DNA of 64,000 nucleotides from UBA1660 sp964462035 (GCA_964462035.1 CAYXAP010000051.1:4577-68576); one strand, 5' to 3'. Counted from the stretch's first letter, positions 36,201 to 45,523 are shown. Notes: generated from the letters alone by a model not told the origin. A program made the numbers and translations.

Positions 36201-37406
36201 GTGGATCGCTACCTCGACGGCGAGCTCGGGGCGCTCAACGCGTCGGAGCGGAGAGGCCTGCTGCTCTTCGAAGGCAAGGCGCGCTGCAGCGGCTGCCACG
36301 CCGGCCGCAACTTCACCGACGAGAGCTTCCGCAGTACCGGTCTGGTGAGCAACGGCGACGCCGGTCGGGCCGGGGTCACCGGTCGCGCGAGGGATCTGCA
36401 GACCTTCCGGGTGCCGACCCTGCGGGCCATCGGACAGACCGGTCCCTACATGCACGACGGCAGCATGGCGACGTTGCGCGAGGTGGTCGAAGCCTACGAC
36501 CGTGGCGCCGCCGTCGACGATGCTCCCCTCGACACCGACATCCGTCCGCTCCAGCTCGACGACCGAGAGATCGATGACCTCGTAGCCTTCCTCGAGGCCG
36601 TCGGCGAGACCTCTGGCGTTGGCGCGCCGCCCGAGGACCCGACCCCACCCACGCCGGAGGACCCGACGCCGGAGGATCCGACCGCGGACTCCTGCCTCAC
36701 CTCTCGGCTCTCGATCGGCGGGCGCATGGACGTCGGTGACACCATCCTGTCTTGCGACGGCTCGCATCGACTCGAGTTCCAGAGCGACGGCAACCTCGTC
36801 CTCTACCGGAGCGGTGGCGGCGCGACCTGGGCCAGCGACACCGTCGACATGGGCGCGGACGCCGTCCGCTTCCAGAGCGACGGCAACATCGTCATCCGCG
36901 ACGGCGCGGGGCGCTCGCTGTGGAGCACGAGCACGCACGGCACGGCCGCCTCCTCCCTGGTGGTGCACGATGACGGACGACTGCAGGTGCACGCCGACGA
37001 CGGCACGGTGGTGTGGGACGCCGCCCTGGACAGCTCCGATCCGGAGCCCCCGCGCGCCGACGCCTGCGGGACCAGCCGCTTCGACCAGGGCGAGACCCTC
37101 CGCCCCGGCGACACCATCGAGTCCTGCAACGGAGCCCATCGACTCGCCTTCCAGGGCGACGGGAACCTCGTGCTCTACCAGAGCGGCGGGGGCTCCCGTT
37201 GGTCCAGTGGGACGCACGACCGGGGCGGCGACCGCGTCCGCTTCCAGAGCGACGGCAACATCGTGCTCCGCAGCACGTCGGGCAGCTCGCTCTGGAGCAC
37301 GGGCACCCACGGGACCGCCGCCTCGTTCATGCTGGTGCACGACGACGGTCGGCTGAACGTGTACGCGGCGGACGGGGCTCTGCTCTGGGAAGCGGAGACG
37401 CGCTAG
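33291..37406 (+). CDS. Giant exported di-heme peroxidase/LamG/bulb-lectin lipoprotein
   Basis: 1371-residue lipoprotein (lipobox ALLGGC). In order: a carbohydrate-binding-like beta sandwich at 55-180; a long region at 215-630, possibly a propeller; a LamG-like domain at about 640-790; a bacterial di-heme cytochrome c peroxidase (MauG/CCP type) at 820-1105 with heme motifs CATCH (about 853) and CSGCH (about 998) and MHDGSMATL; a Thr-Pro-Glu-Asp linker; and two bulb-type (mannose-binding) lectin domains at 1133-1246 and 1256-1371 with FQSDGNLVLY, FQSDGNIVIR and FQGDGNLVLY repeats. GGAGAA before ATG 33291 sets the start. It may oxidise ligands on a bound surface (inference). Confidence 0.87.
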   Translation: MTNTRTTTGRMSATLAVVALLGGCSTSLGEGAPPDRTAFSREPLVLEPSEAQLDELGTRRVTADDRGDAREVGYLDFANSSSRIDVREAFMRWDVSAPPNTYRVVIHYALGSSARPGQLLINGAAAADIAFGGTGSWSTWDNEAFEVRVDGPIESVAVVPTTSRSGPNVDYVELYPLVVDEPTEGLEPGDLSTPSAATYARLDSRPRAFAERVRTPFNGNGHAESWDGRIFVVRRSPSGRGGWYASAFRPERVTLDGDGLPDFSRAFGERVTLETDDENPDLDHNWLGLTPDPSVTTENPFPSDSRGRYDLDGTHRTYRALVWATNERGRGGFGSEFRSMGIRPATFVIEDAHTRDAEILSADFTGDWVPLEVNGTRDGLDCIEPTITNDGRLIICQGHQDNNGRIDRLVYSWNPAPGQAEGWSFPRPLAQMHQLADVDVQGIPFGVRFPLAQQPLRDQRGVEYAPDDEIRGAYPWISRDGSELFYQASRQGVSARRSATTVVGRWTGWNMRHIDGPINHRIGDSRLFLSSPGAFTTMWSPYKDVPELPLPYSVRGPSYPLFHSNGGDYSEVSFEDYLDGDYVLFYGMNQQVDRDGNYLTDRTNDTSGHFHNGTLVDARFPIEHDGTDETVGRHGQAIYFRDGGHIQVQRSEAFDRLSQDASVEMFLRREVARSRELPLFEMAGGLSLSLNDEGRLVARVEDRSGASDTLVAPRETAITRDEWVHVAMTYAGDTKALRLYVDGEQVASSFAAIDDLRTSGAVTVGPRGASGGLLLLDEVKVSSVEREPFEIRHGANVLSNRGTQPELASATPSHLRSLIRFAPTIERFSGAAAALGEDLFAAEILSATRSTSCATCHVQSLSFTDALPIAESAEPDAGPGTRNTPTIVNRLFSGFQGWGGEAGSLAAQARIPIAAAHEMNLPLNEAVQRLRTEGDWSSRFRAVFGEEPSEDTLAAALASFEVLQFSPRTRVDRYLDGELGALNASERRGLLLFEGKARCSGCHAGRNFTDESFRSTGLVSNGDAGRAGVTGRARDLQTFRVPTLRAIGQTGPYMHDGSMATLREVVEAYDRGAAVDDAPLDTDIRPLQLDDREIDDLVAFLEAVGETSGVGAPPEDPTPPTPEDPTPEDPTADSCLTSRLSIGGRMDVGDTILSCDGSHRLEFQSDGNLVLYRSGGGATWASDTVDMGADAVRFQSDGNIVIRDGAGRSLWSTSTHGTAASSLVVHDDGRLQVHADDGTVVWDAALDSSDPEPPRADACGTSRFDQGETLRPGDTIESCNGAHRLAFQGDGNLVLYQSGGGSRWSSGTHDRGGDRVRFQSDGNIVLRSTSGSSLWSTGTHGTAASFMLVHDDGRLNVYAADGALLWEAETR
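36640..36690 (+). repeat. Thr-Pro-Glu-Asp linker repeat
   Basis: Short direct repeats coding for PTPEDP-type units between the peroxidase and the first lectin domain. Confidence 0.7.
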
Positions 37407-38977
37407 AGACCGATCTCCAACGGATTGGAGCTCCGCATGGTCGGGCGCTCGCGCGATCGCTGTCGCGCGGGCGCCGGCTCCATCTCGGCCTCGGCCTCGG
37501 CCTCGACCTCGACCTCGACTTCGGCTTCTTCCGCGGCGGGCTCGACCACCTCGTCCGCCGGCTCCTCGTTCGCGGCCTCGGCCGGGCGCTCGTCGACGGG
37601 CTGCTCTGGTGGCTCCGGATCGACGCGCGTTCCCGTCGTCCTCGTGGACTCCGCGAGAGGCGGCGGGGCGGCGGCCGCGTCGTTCGTGGCGGTCGCCGGC
37701 CGAGTGGCGAACCAGAGCGCCCCCGCCCCTGCGACGAGCGCTACGAGCATCCCCACGGCGAGGACGGCCCGGCGTCGTTCCGCCGGTGGCTCGAGCGGAG
37801 GGCCCACCCTCGCGCCGGACGCAGGATCGAGCTCGGTGTTCGTCGCGAGAGGCTCGATGGCGCCGTGTGGATTCAGGAGGGTCGGGTCGCCCGCGACGAC
37901 CGTGTCCGGCTCGCTGCTCTGGGTTGCGGGCGCTCGCCGTTTCGCGGCGATCGTGGTGGGCGCTTCCGTGAGAGTCGAGACGTGGTCGCCGGCCGGTCGC
38001 TTCCGGGCGACGGGGCTGCGGGTGCGTCCGGGAGAGCTCGCGGATACGCCGGTCGCGGCGAGCAGCCCCGCCACGAAGGCGGCCATCGGCGGTCGCGAGG
38101 CTGGGTCCTGGGAGAGCGCGTGATCGATCCACTCGCACACGGCGGGCGGCAGCCCATCACCGACCTGGCCGATCGGAATGGGCGGCTCCGAAGCGACCGC
38201 ACCGACGGCGACGACCGGATCCGTCGTCTGAAAAGGCCGCTTCCCGGTGAGCGCTTCGTAGAGGACGACTCCCATCGACCAGACGTCGGCGGCGGGGCCG
38301 ATGCTCGCCTCACCGCGGGCCTGCTCCGGCGCCATGTAGAAGGGGCTCCCGAGGAAGTAGCCCTTGCGCGTGACCTGCTTCTTGGCGGAGGTGTCGAACG
38401 AGGAGCTCGACAGCGAGCGCACGCCCGCACCCTTCGCGGCGCCAGCCTTGGCGTCGTCCAGGATCTTCACGAGGCCGAAGTCGAGCAGCTTGGGCACCAC
38501 TCCCTGTCGTGGCGTCTTCGCCAGGAAGATGTTGGAGGGCTTGATGTCCCGGTGGACGAGCTGCCGCTCGTGCACGTAGACGAGCGCGTCCATGATGGGC
38601 TCGAGGAGCTGGACCGCCTCGCGCGCTCCCATGGGCCCCCGCCGCATCCGCTGCTTGAGCGTCTCGCCCTCGAGCATCTCGAGGACCATGAAGACGAGCC
38701 CATCCTCGGTTCGTCCCATGTCGAGCACGTCGACGACGTTCGGGTGGTCGAGCTGCGCTGCCGACTGCGCTTCCCGAAGGAATCGGGCGCTGACCGAGGC
38801 GTCCGAGAGCAAGCCCGGTTGGATCACCTTCAGGGCGACCTCGCGCCGGGTCCACACGTGCCGGGCCGTGTAGAGCATCCCCATGCCGCCCGCGGAGAGC
38901 GCCTCGATGACCTGGTAGCGATCCGCCAACGTCTGTCCGATCAGGCGCTTCGAACTGTGGGCGGGTAGTGGGGACAT
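37403..38977 (-). CDS. Transmembrane Ser/Thr protein kinase (kinase 3)
   Basis: 524-residue kinase: EALSAGGMGMLY glycine loop, VALKVI, HRDIKPSNIFLA, LLDFGLVKI and SPFYMAPEQARG, with an unusually long Ser/Thr-rich activation segment (RSLSSSSFDTSAKK). The single membrane helix is near 405 (VLAVGMLVALVAGAGALWF). The exported tail is an acidic low-complexity stalk (repeated VE/AE units) with no folded domain, so the kinase either lacks its own sensor or relies on a partner. Its stop overlaps the stop of the convergent peroxidase gene by four bases. A CATCGT box precedes the ATG. Confidence 0.93.
   Translation of the reverse strand: MSPLPAHSSKRLIGQTLADRYQVIEALSAGGMGMLYTARHVWTRREVALKVIQPGLLSDASVSARFLREAQSAAQLDHPNVVDVLDMGRTEDGLVFMVLEMLEGETLKQRMRRGPMGAREAVQLLEPIMDALVYVHERQLVHRDIKPSNIFLAKTPRQGVVPKLLDFGLVKILDDAKAGAAKGAGVRSLSSSSFDTSAKKQVTRKGYFLGSPFYMAPEQARGEASIGPAADVWSMGVVLYEALTGKRPFQTTDPVVAVGAVASEPPIPIGQVGDGLPPAVCEWIDHALSQDPASRPPMAAFVAGLLAATGVSASSPGRTRSPVARKRPAGDHVSTLTEAPTTIAAKRRAPATQSSEPDTVVAGDPTLLNPHGAIEPLATNTELDPASGARVGPPLEPPAERRRAVLAVGMLVALVAGAGALWFATRPATATNDAAAAPPPLAESTRTTGTRVDPEPPEQPVDERPAEAANEEPADEVVEPAAEEAEVEVEVEAEAEAEMEPAPARQRSRERPTMRSSNPLEIGL
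37482..37530 (-). repeat. Val-Glu/Ala-Glu codon repeat in kinase 3
   Basis: Tandem six-base units coding alternating Glu with Val or Ala in the exported stalk. Confidence 0.75.
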
Positions 38978-39074
38978 CAGCGGACGATGGTTGCGATCAG
39001 TCTAGCTCACGCGCCAAATCGGCTCCAACGGACGCTCGACCCCCGGATCTTGGCAGTTCTGCGATCCGCGTCGA

Positions 39075-39110
39075 GGTGCGGCGCCGATGCTGCAGCATCG
39101 ATGCGACACC
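39075..39110 (+). promoter_or_regulatory. Activator site: GGTGCGGC-N20-GCGACACC
   Basis: Right arm identical to the sites at 33075 and 45591; left arm matches at six of eight positions; the spacer is again 20 bases. It lies 45 bases upstream of the element at 39156. Confidence 0.6.
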
Positions 39111-39155
39111 ACGCCGCAGAAGCGCCTCCGTACGAGCGTTTGCAGCAATCCGAGC

Positions 39156-39172
39156 CTGGCATGGTTGGTGCT
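39156..39172 (+). promoter_or_regulatory. Sigma-54 type -24/-12 promoter
   Basis: CTGGCATG and GTGCT, 15 of 17 positions fitting. Predicted transcription begins near 39183, two bases before ATG 39185. Confidence 0.55.
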
Positions 39173-39184
39173 CCAGCAGACCTC

Positions 39185-39988
39185 ATGGCAATCGCTGACC
39201 TCGGCTCTTCGTCGCGCTCACCACGGGTGGCGCCCTTGGCGGCGCTCCTCGCTCTCGGCTGTACCGGTGTCATCGAGGGGGGCGGTGGCGTCTGCCTCGA
39301 ACCCGAGCGGGTGGACGAAGGGGAGTCGGTGTCCAAGGTCGCCGGGGGCGTGGAGACCGACGCGGACTGGGCGGTCGTCGGCATCCTGGGGACCGACGGC
39401 GAGCTCTTCTGCACGGGCACGCTGGTCGGCGAGCGCGTCGTCCTCACGGCCGCCCACTGCATCGACGGCGAGGAGCCGGAGACGCTCGAGGTCCACTTCG
39501 GTCCGACCGCCGACGAGGGCGCTCGCGTCGGCGTGCTCGCCTCGGTGATCCACCCCGACTACCAGCCCAGGCCGGTCTACCAGAACGACCTGGGCCTGCT
39601 GCTTCTGGCCGGGGTCGTCCCCCGTGAGCTCGCGAGCCCGGTCCCACTCGCGGCCTGCCTCGCCGGACCGCTCGATGGCGCCGAGCTACGAATCATCGGC
39701 TTCGGGCAGCTCGACGCCGACGACGAGGGCTCGGCGCGCAAGCGGACGGGGTGGGGCTCGGTGAGCGTTGCGGAGCCCACGACCTTCACGACGCGCTCGA
39801 CCCCCGCGCAGCCCTGCAACGGGGACTCGGGCGGGCCGGCCCTCATCCGTTCGGGTGGCAGGGAGTACCTGGCCGGCATCGTCTCCCACGGAGACGGGGC
39901 GTGCGAACGCTACGCGAGCTACACCCGGGTGGACGCCTTCTACGACTCGTTCATCGTCTACTACCTGGACCCGAGCGACGAGGAGTGA
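39185..39988 (+). CDS. Trypsin-like (S1) exported serine protease
   Basis: 267-residue serine protease with catalytic His in LTAAHC, Asp in NDLGLL and Ser in CNGDSGGPAL; the N-terminal activation-like segment is VAGGVETDADWAVVG. The signal is lipoprotein-like (LLALGC). I start at ATG 39185 because the earlier in-frame ATG 39161 falls inside the predicted sigma-54 promoter. Secreted trypsin-like proteases are frequent in predatory myxobacteria. It is convergent with kinase 4, four bases apart. Confidence 0.9.
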   Translation: MAIADLGSSSRSPRVAPLAALLALGCTGVIEGGGGVCLEPERVDEGESVSKVAGGVETDADWAVVGILGTDGELFCTGTLVGERVVLTAAHCIDGEEPETLEVHFGPTADEGARVGVLASVIHPDYQPRPVYQNDLGLLLLAGVVPRELASPVPLAACLAGPLDGAELRIIGFGQLDADDEGSARKRTGWGSVSVAEPTTFTTRSTPAQPCNGDSGGPALIRSGGREYLAGIVSHGDGACERYASYTRVDAFYDSFIVYYLDPSDEE

Positions 39989-39992
39989 GGCA

Positions 39993-41033
39993 TCAAGGCG
40001 ATCGGTGCGCCTCGGCGAGCGCGGCCCGCTGAGCCGCGAGCTCGTCGGGGAAGACCTGCTCCAGCCATTGCGCGACGTCGTACGACTCCACGCTCTGCTG
40101 CTTCGATGCGAGGTAGCGCGAGAGCTCCCGTGCGAAGGCTCGAGCGCTCGGGAAGCGCCGGTCCGGGTGCCGCTGCACGGCCCTCTCGACGATGGCGTCG
40201 AGCTCGTAGTCGAAGCGTGGGTCGATCTCTCGGAGGCCCGGGACCGGTTCCTTGGCTTTCCTGGCGACCTCTCGAATCGGGACCGAGCTCGGGATGAGTC
40301 GGCGACTGGTCAGCGCCTCCCAGAGCGCGACGCCGAGGCCCCAGATGTCCGCTCGCCGATCGACGGGACCGCCCTGAAAGCGCTCCGGCGCCATGTAGCC
40401 CTTGCTCCCTTTGATCATCCCCAGCGCCGTCCGGGCCAGCCGCTGCAAGCCGTCCGCGATCCCGAAGTCCAGCACCCGCATGAAGCCATCGGCGCCGACC
40501 ATCAGGTTCTGCGGTCGGATGTCGCGATGGACCACTCCGAGGGGCGTCCCCTTCTCGTCCCGGAGCTCGTGGGCGGCGTGAAGACCCTCCGCCGCCTGAA
40601 TGAAGCAACGGACGAGGATCCCCGCGAACGCCTCTCGCAGCGGGCCCTCCGGGAGCCGCGCGGCCTTGGTGGCCACCCGCGCGAGGGAAAAGCCGACCAC
40701 GTAGGGCATCGTGTACCAGGCCTCGGTCTTCTCGACGCCGAAGTCGAGCACCCGGACCACGAAGGGGTGCTCGATGCGCGACGTAATCCGGACTTCGTCG
40801 AGGAACATCCGTCGAAACTCTTCTTGGAAGACCAGGTGCTCGTGCACCTGCTTGAGCGCGACGATCTGCTCGTAGCCGGCGGAGGTCCCGTTCTTGCGGG
40901 CCAAGAAGACCTCCGCCATGCCGCCCTCGCCGATGGAGGCGAGCCGTTCGTAGGGCTCGAAGGGGAGCGCCATCTCGAGCGTTTGGTCCGTCGAGGCGCT
41001 CTCGTCGGGCTCCGGCCAATCCTCTTCCACCAC
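39993..41033 (-). CDS. Soluble Ser/Thr protein kinase (kinase 4)
   Basis: 346-residue kinase without membrane helix. Core at about 28-300: ASIGEGGMAEVF, IVALKQV, HRDIRPQNLMV, VLDFGIADGL and GSKGYMAPERFQ. It starts at GTG 41033, 22 bases from the divergent start of the FHA/sigma-54 activator, with its own -10-like TATCAT in between. Kinase-FHA pairs are a known mode of control because FHA domains read phosphothreonine; so this kinase may phosphorylate itself or another protein to recruit the activator (inference). Confidence 0.93.
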   Translation of the reverse strand: MVEEDWPEPDESASTDQTLEMALPFEPYERLASIGEGGMAEVFLARKNGTSAGYEQIVALKQVHEHLVFQEEFRRMFLDEVRITSRIEHPFVVRVLDFGVEKTEAWYTMPYVVGFSLARVATKAARLPEGPLREAFAGILVRCFIQAAEGLHAAHELRDEKGTPLGVVHRDIRPQNLMVGADGFMRVLDFGIADGLQRLARTALGMIKGSKGYMAPERFQGGPVDRRADIWGLGVALWEALTSRRLIPSSVPIREVARKAKEPVPGLREIDPRFDYELDAIVERAVQRHPDRRFPSARAFARELSRYLASKQQSVESYDVAQWLEQVFPDELAAQRAALAEAHRSP

Positions 41034-41038
41034 CAGCG

Positions 41039-41050
41039 ATGATATAGCGT
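41039..41050. promoter_or_regulatory. Back-to-back -10 boxes between kinase 4 and the activator
   Basis: On the minus strand TATCAT (41039-41044) ends five bases before GTG 41033; on the plus strand TAGCGT (41045-41050) ends five bases before GTG 41056. The 22-base gap leaves no room for separate leaders. Confidence 0.4.
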
Positions 41051-41055
41051 TATCC

Positions 41056-42462
<1,407 letters not shown>

Positions 42463-42521
42463 GGCTCGCGGACGAGAGTCGCGGATCCGACCCCGTCGTC
42501 GCTTCGTCCCTACGTCTGCGG

Positions 42522-42527
42522 TATCGT
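42522..42527 (+). promoter_or_regulatory. -10 box (TATCGT), leaderless type
   Basis: TATCGT ends six bases before the GTG at 42534. Confidence 0.45.
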
Positions 42528-42533
42528 GCGCCG

Positions 42534-43523
42534 GTGCGAGCAGGCGTCATCGCCCTCCTGCTGATCGGTGTCGCGTGGCCGCTCACGACCGCGCGAGCCC
42601 AAGCGGACGAGGCCCAGGTGGAGGCTGCGCTTCGTCAGGGCCTCGCCCATCGTCGCGCGGGGCGACTCCACCAGGCGGCGACCCTCTTCGAACGAGCGTA
42701 CGAGCTGGAGCCATCGCCGCGGGTGGCCGTGCAGCTCGGCATCACGCTGGCGCAGCTGGAGCGATGGGTGGAGGCCGAGCAGTACCTGGTCGAGGCGAAG
42801 ACCGAACCGGACGACCGGTACGTCCGGCGAAGAGGCGAAGCCATCGAGCGCGCCCTCACGGTCATTCGCGAGCACCTGGGCAGCATCGAGCTTCGAGGCG
42901 GCGAGCTCGGCGCGAGGGTCCTCGTGGATGGAACCGACCACGGGACCTTGCCCCTCGAACCCATCCGCGTGGTTCACGGGCGTCATCGAGTGGAGGTCCT
43001 CTACTCGACCGGACCCGTTCAGCGTGAGGTCCTGGTCGAGGCGGGGAGCTCCGGTACCATCGAGCTCCCGGAGCCGACGCCACCGCCGAACGAGGAGGAC
43101 CTTCCCGAGGAGCCTCCCCCGGCCGACCATTCGACACTCTACCTCGCGGCGGGCGGGGCCAGCCTCGGCGTCGCCGTGGCCGCGCTCGCGATCGGTGCGG
43201 TCAGCAGCCGGAGGATCCGGGACATCGACTCCGATCCGGCCCTCCTCGAGGCGCGCGCCATGACGCCGAGCACGGACGACTCGGTGTGCGACAACAACGC
43301 CCTGTCCCGGCGGGTTCGGAACCTCTGCGACAGCTATCCGCGTTGGAGAGCGCTGCAGATCACGGGCTACCTACTCTCGGGTCTCGGCTTCGCCGCCACG
43401 GCCCTGCTCGGAGTGCTCTGGCTGCGGGGGGGCGGCGGGGGGGATGAAGCGCAGGCGCGCTGGCGACTCGACGTCGACGTCGACCGACGGTCGGGCTCGC
43501 TTCGCCTCTCGACCCGCTTCTAG
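42534..43523 (+). CDS. Exported TPR/PEGA-like protein with C-terminal membrane helices
   Basis: 329-residue protein: signal peptide ending TTARAQ, TPR-like helices at about 25-110 (QGLAHRRAGRLHQAATLFERAYEL style), a PEGA-like beta-domain (GARVLVDGTDHGTLPLEP), a Pro/Glu linker and two membrane helices near 205 and 285. GTG 42534 was chosen over the GTG at 42459 because it gives a clean signal peptide and has TATCGT six bases before it. It is a paralogue in design of the protein at 50337. Function unknown. Confidence 0.72.
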   Translation: MRAGVIALLLIGVAWPLTTARAQADEAQVEAALRQGLAHRRAGRLHQAATLFERAYELEPSPRVAVQLGITLAQLERWVEAEQYLVEAKTEPDDRYVRRRGEAIERALTVIREHLGSIELRGGELGARVLVDGTDHGTLPLEPIRVVHGRHRVEVLYSTGPVQREVLVEAGSSGTIELPEPTPPPNEEDLPEEPPPADHSTLYLAAGGASLGVAVAALAIGAVSSRRIRDIDSDPALLEARAMTPSTDDSVCDNNALSRRVRNLCDSYPRWRALQITGYLLSGLGFAATALLGVLWLRGGGGGDEAQARWRLDVDVDRRSGSLRLSTRF

Positions 43524-44488
43524 CGAACGGCGATCGAGAAGCGTCGCGTGGAGCTGCATTGGGTCGCGCTCCAGCTCTGGTGGCTGAGGCTGCATCGATC
43601 GACGTCGCCGGAGTGGGTCGCGCTGTAGAAGGGCGCCTCGGTGCCCCGGATGCAGATCCGGCCGTAGTCGACGTCCCAGGTCTGCCAGCCGGTGTCGCAC
43701 CGACCCGTGCTCGTGTCGGTCCGGAACTCTCCGAAGCCGAAGACCAGCTCTCGAGGGCTCGGTGCCGCGTCTCCCTCGACGAAGGTCATCACCGTGCGCT
43801 CTTCCCCGGCGAAGGCCGTGGGGAACGCGGTCCGCCACTCCGCAGGCATGCTGACCCGCGCCCAGGGCGTGCCCGGCGTGAGCGGACGACCGAGTCGGTC
43901 CGCCCGGAACGAGAGCAGGGCCTCGGTCGCGCGCGCGAGGATCGCCCTCGAGCCTTCCTCCGTGTAGTCGGTGAGCGTTCGGTCGTAGTCGTCCTCCTGC
44001 GCGAGGAAGACGAGCGTCCAGCCACCGCCATCGGTGCTCATGTCGCAGTGGGCGGCGATCGGCGCCGGCAATCCGGCGGGGTGGATCCAGTAGCTCTGCG
44101 ACGCGAGCGCCAGCCCCGAGCCCGCCAACCCCTGGCAGTCCGGGTAGTGGCCGCATGTGCCCTCGACGCAGCGGAGACCTGGGCAGAGGGCCGGATCGCA
44201 CGTCGGCCCGGCGTCGGGCTCGATCGACCCACCGTCGGTCGAGCCAGCGTCCGGGGCGAGCATCCCCGCGTCTGGCTCGTCCTCCCAAGGGTCTTCATCG
44301 GGGCCCGAATCCGCGGAGCGCGTGCCTGCGTCCAGGCCGGAGGGTGCCCGCCGAGTCGCCGCCAACACCTCTGCATCGACCTCCCACCGCATCCATTCGG
44401 TGGAACCCTCGGTTCCCGCCGCGCACCCCCCGAGCGCCAGCAGCGCCGTGGCCATCGTGGTCAGTCTTCCCGGGGTCCTGCTCGTCAT
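43520..44488 (-). CDS. Fibrinogen-like domain lipoprotein 1
   Basis: 322-residue lipoprotein (lipobox LLALGGC) with an Asp/Ala/Gly linker at about 45-95, a small Cys motif (CPGLRCVEGTCGHYPDC) and a fibrinogen-C-like domain recognisable by CDMSTDGGGWTLVFLAQ. The second ATG, 44488, is six bases after GGAGG and is preferred to 44491. It is a paralogue of the next gene. A sigma-54 element lies 57 bases upstream. Fibrinogen-like domains bind sugars or acetyl groups on surfaces; the ligand here is unknown. It ends four bases into the convergent gene's stop. Confidence 0.78.
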   Translation of the reverse strand: MTSRTPGRLTTMATALLALGGCAAGTEGSTEWMRWEVDAEVLAATRRAPSGLDAGTRSADSGPDEDPWEDEPDAGMLAPDAGSTDGGSIEPDAGPTCDPALCPGLRCVEGTCGHYPDCQGLAGSGLALASQSYWIHPAGLPAPIAAHCDMSTDGGGWTLVFLAQEDDYDRTLTDYTEEGSRAILARATEALLSFRADRLGRPLTPGTPWARVSMPAEWRTAFPTAFAGEERTVMTFVEGDAAPSPRELVFGFGEFRTDTSTGRCDTGWQTWDVDYGRICIRGTEAPFYSATHSGDVDRCSLSHQSWSATQCSSTRRFSIAVR

Positions 44489-44544
44489 CATCGTCCTCCA
44501 ACGCCGGCGCTGCGGGGATGCGCGCCATCGATGGGAGGAGCTAG

Positions 44545-44561
44545 AGCAACTTCGGTGCCAC
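44545..44561 (-). promoter_or_regulatory. Sigma-54 type -24/-12 promoter
   Basis: On the minus strand TGGCAC and TTGCT are separated by five bases (CGAAG). Predicted to drive the fibrinogen-like gene ending at 43520, with a leader of about 45 bases and a GGAGG site. Confidence 0.7.
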
Positions 44562-44635
44562 GCGCCCTCGGGCCGTTCGAGCTCGTGTTGGGCGGGGATC
44601 GGGGCCCGCGCTGGGTCCCTGCGTGCGGTTCTCAC

Positions 44636-44661
44636 GCGACAGCGTCGCGCTGGTGCGACAC
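44636..44661 (-). promoter_or_regulatory. Cluster of GTGTCGC-type half-sites
   Basis: On the minus strand GTGTCGC is followed by GCGAC-GC-TGTCGC. These are the same half-sites as at 33075 and 45591 but arranged differently, 75 bases upstream of the sigma-54 element. Confidence 0.4.
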
Positions 44662-44685
44662 TCCGCACGCGGCCCTTCGGAGGGC

Positions 44686-45507
44686 TCAGCGCACCGCGAT
44701 GGAGAAACGGCGATTCGCGCCGCACTGGACGGCGTTGAACGGCTGGCTGCTGTGTGGGCAGAAGTCGCCGAAGGACGAGTCGAAGGCGTTGAAGAAGGGC
44801 GCTTCGGAGCCGCGGATGCAGATCCGCCCCCAGTCCGAGCCCTCCGAGGTGTCCCAACCGGAGTCGCAGGTGTCGTCGAAGTCGCGAAGGCCGTAGCGCA
44901 GCACCTGGAGCGTGGGCGCCGCGTCGCCTTCCACCAGGGTGAGCACGGTGGTGTCGCGGCCGCGCGCTTCGGTCGGGCAGAGCGACTTCCAGTGGTCGGG
45001 CAGGTCGATCCGAGCCCAGCGTGTCCCTGCGGTCACCGCGAGCGCTTCCGCCGGATCCCGGTACGCCAGCAGCGCCTGCGTCGCCGGCTCGAGGATCCAG
45101 CCGGCGCCCAGCTCCGTGTAGTTGGTGATGTTCCGGTTGTGGTTCGGCGTGCTCGTGAGGAACACGAGGGTCCAGCCGCCGCCGTCGGTGGTCATGTCGC
45201 AGGTCGCGAGGATGGGGCCTGGTGCTCCGTCGGGGCGAATCGGGTAGCTCCCGGACGTCGGGGCCAGGCCCGACTCGAGTAGCCCGCGGCAGTCGGGGTA
45301 GTAGTCGCAGAGGCCATCGACGCAGCGCAGGCCGTCGCAGTCGGTGGGAGCGGTGCATGCGGTCGGGGGCCCGGCGTCTCCGGGATCCGCGAGGCCGCCG
45401 AACTCGGCGGAGCATCCTCCGATGCCGGCGAATGCGTATGCGACGGACACCAAGACGGCTGTTTGGAGTGCAGCTGGTGCCCCCCTCGCTGCGCGTCGTC
45501 GACTCAT
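44686..45507 (-). CDS. Fibrinogen-like domain lipoprotein 2
   Basis: 273-residue lipoprotein (lipobox GIGGC), paralogue of the gene at 43520: the same Cys motif (CDGLRCVDGLCDYYPDC), the fibrinogen-like CDMTTDGGGWTLVFLTS and the same ending RRFSIAVR. The long Asp-rich linker of its sister is short here. I prefer ATG 45507, ten bases after a TAGGAT box, to ATG 45519, which overlaps that box. No sigma-54 element is seen in this orientation, so its control may differ from that of its sister. Confidence 0.77.
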   Translation of the reverse strand: MSRRRAARGAPAALQTAVLVSVAYAFAGIGGCSAEFGGLADPGDAGPPTACTAPTDCDGLRCVDGLCDYYPDCRGLLESGLAPTSGSYPIRPDGAPGPILATCDMTTDGGGWTLVFLTSTPNHNRNITNYTELGAGWILEPATQALLAYRDPAEALAVTAGTRWARIDLPDHWKSLCPTEARGRDTTVLTLVEGDAAPTLQVLRYGLRDFDDTCDSGWDTSEGSDWGRICIRGSEAPFFNAFDSSFGDFCPHSSQPFNAVQCGANRRFSIAVR

Positions 45508-45517
45508 CGTCCCGTGC

Positions 45518-45523
45518 ATCCTA
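45518..45523 (-). promoter_or_regulatory. -10 box (TAGGAT), leaderless type
   Basis: TAGGAT on the minus strand ends ten bases before ATG 45507. Confidence 0.35.

Noticed and set aside
33186..38138. Open frame of 1650 codons on the minus strand
   Set aside because: It is the shadow of the peroxidase/lectin gene and kinase 3; composition is Val/Gly/Arg-rich without domains, while the plus-strand frame has heme and lectin motifs.
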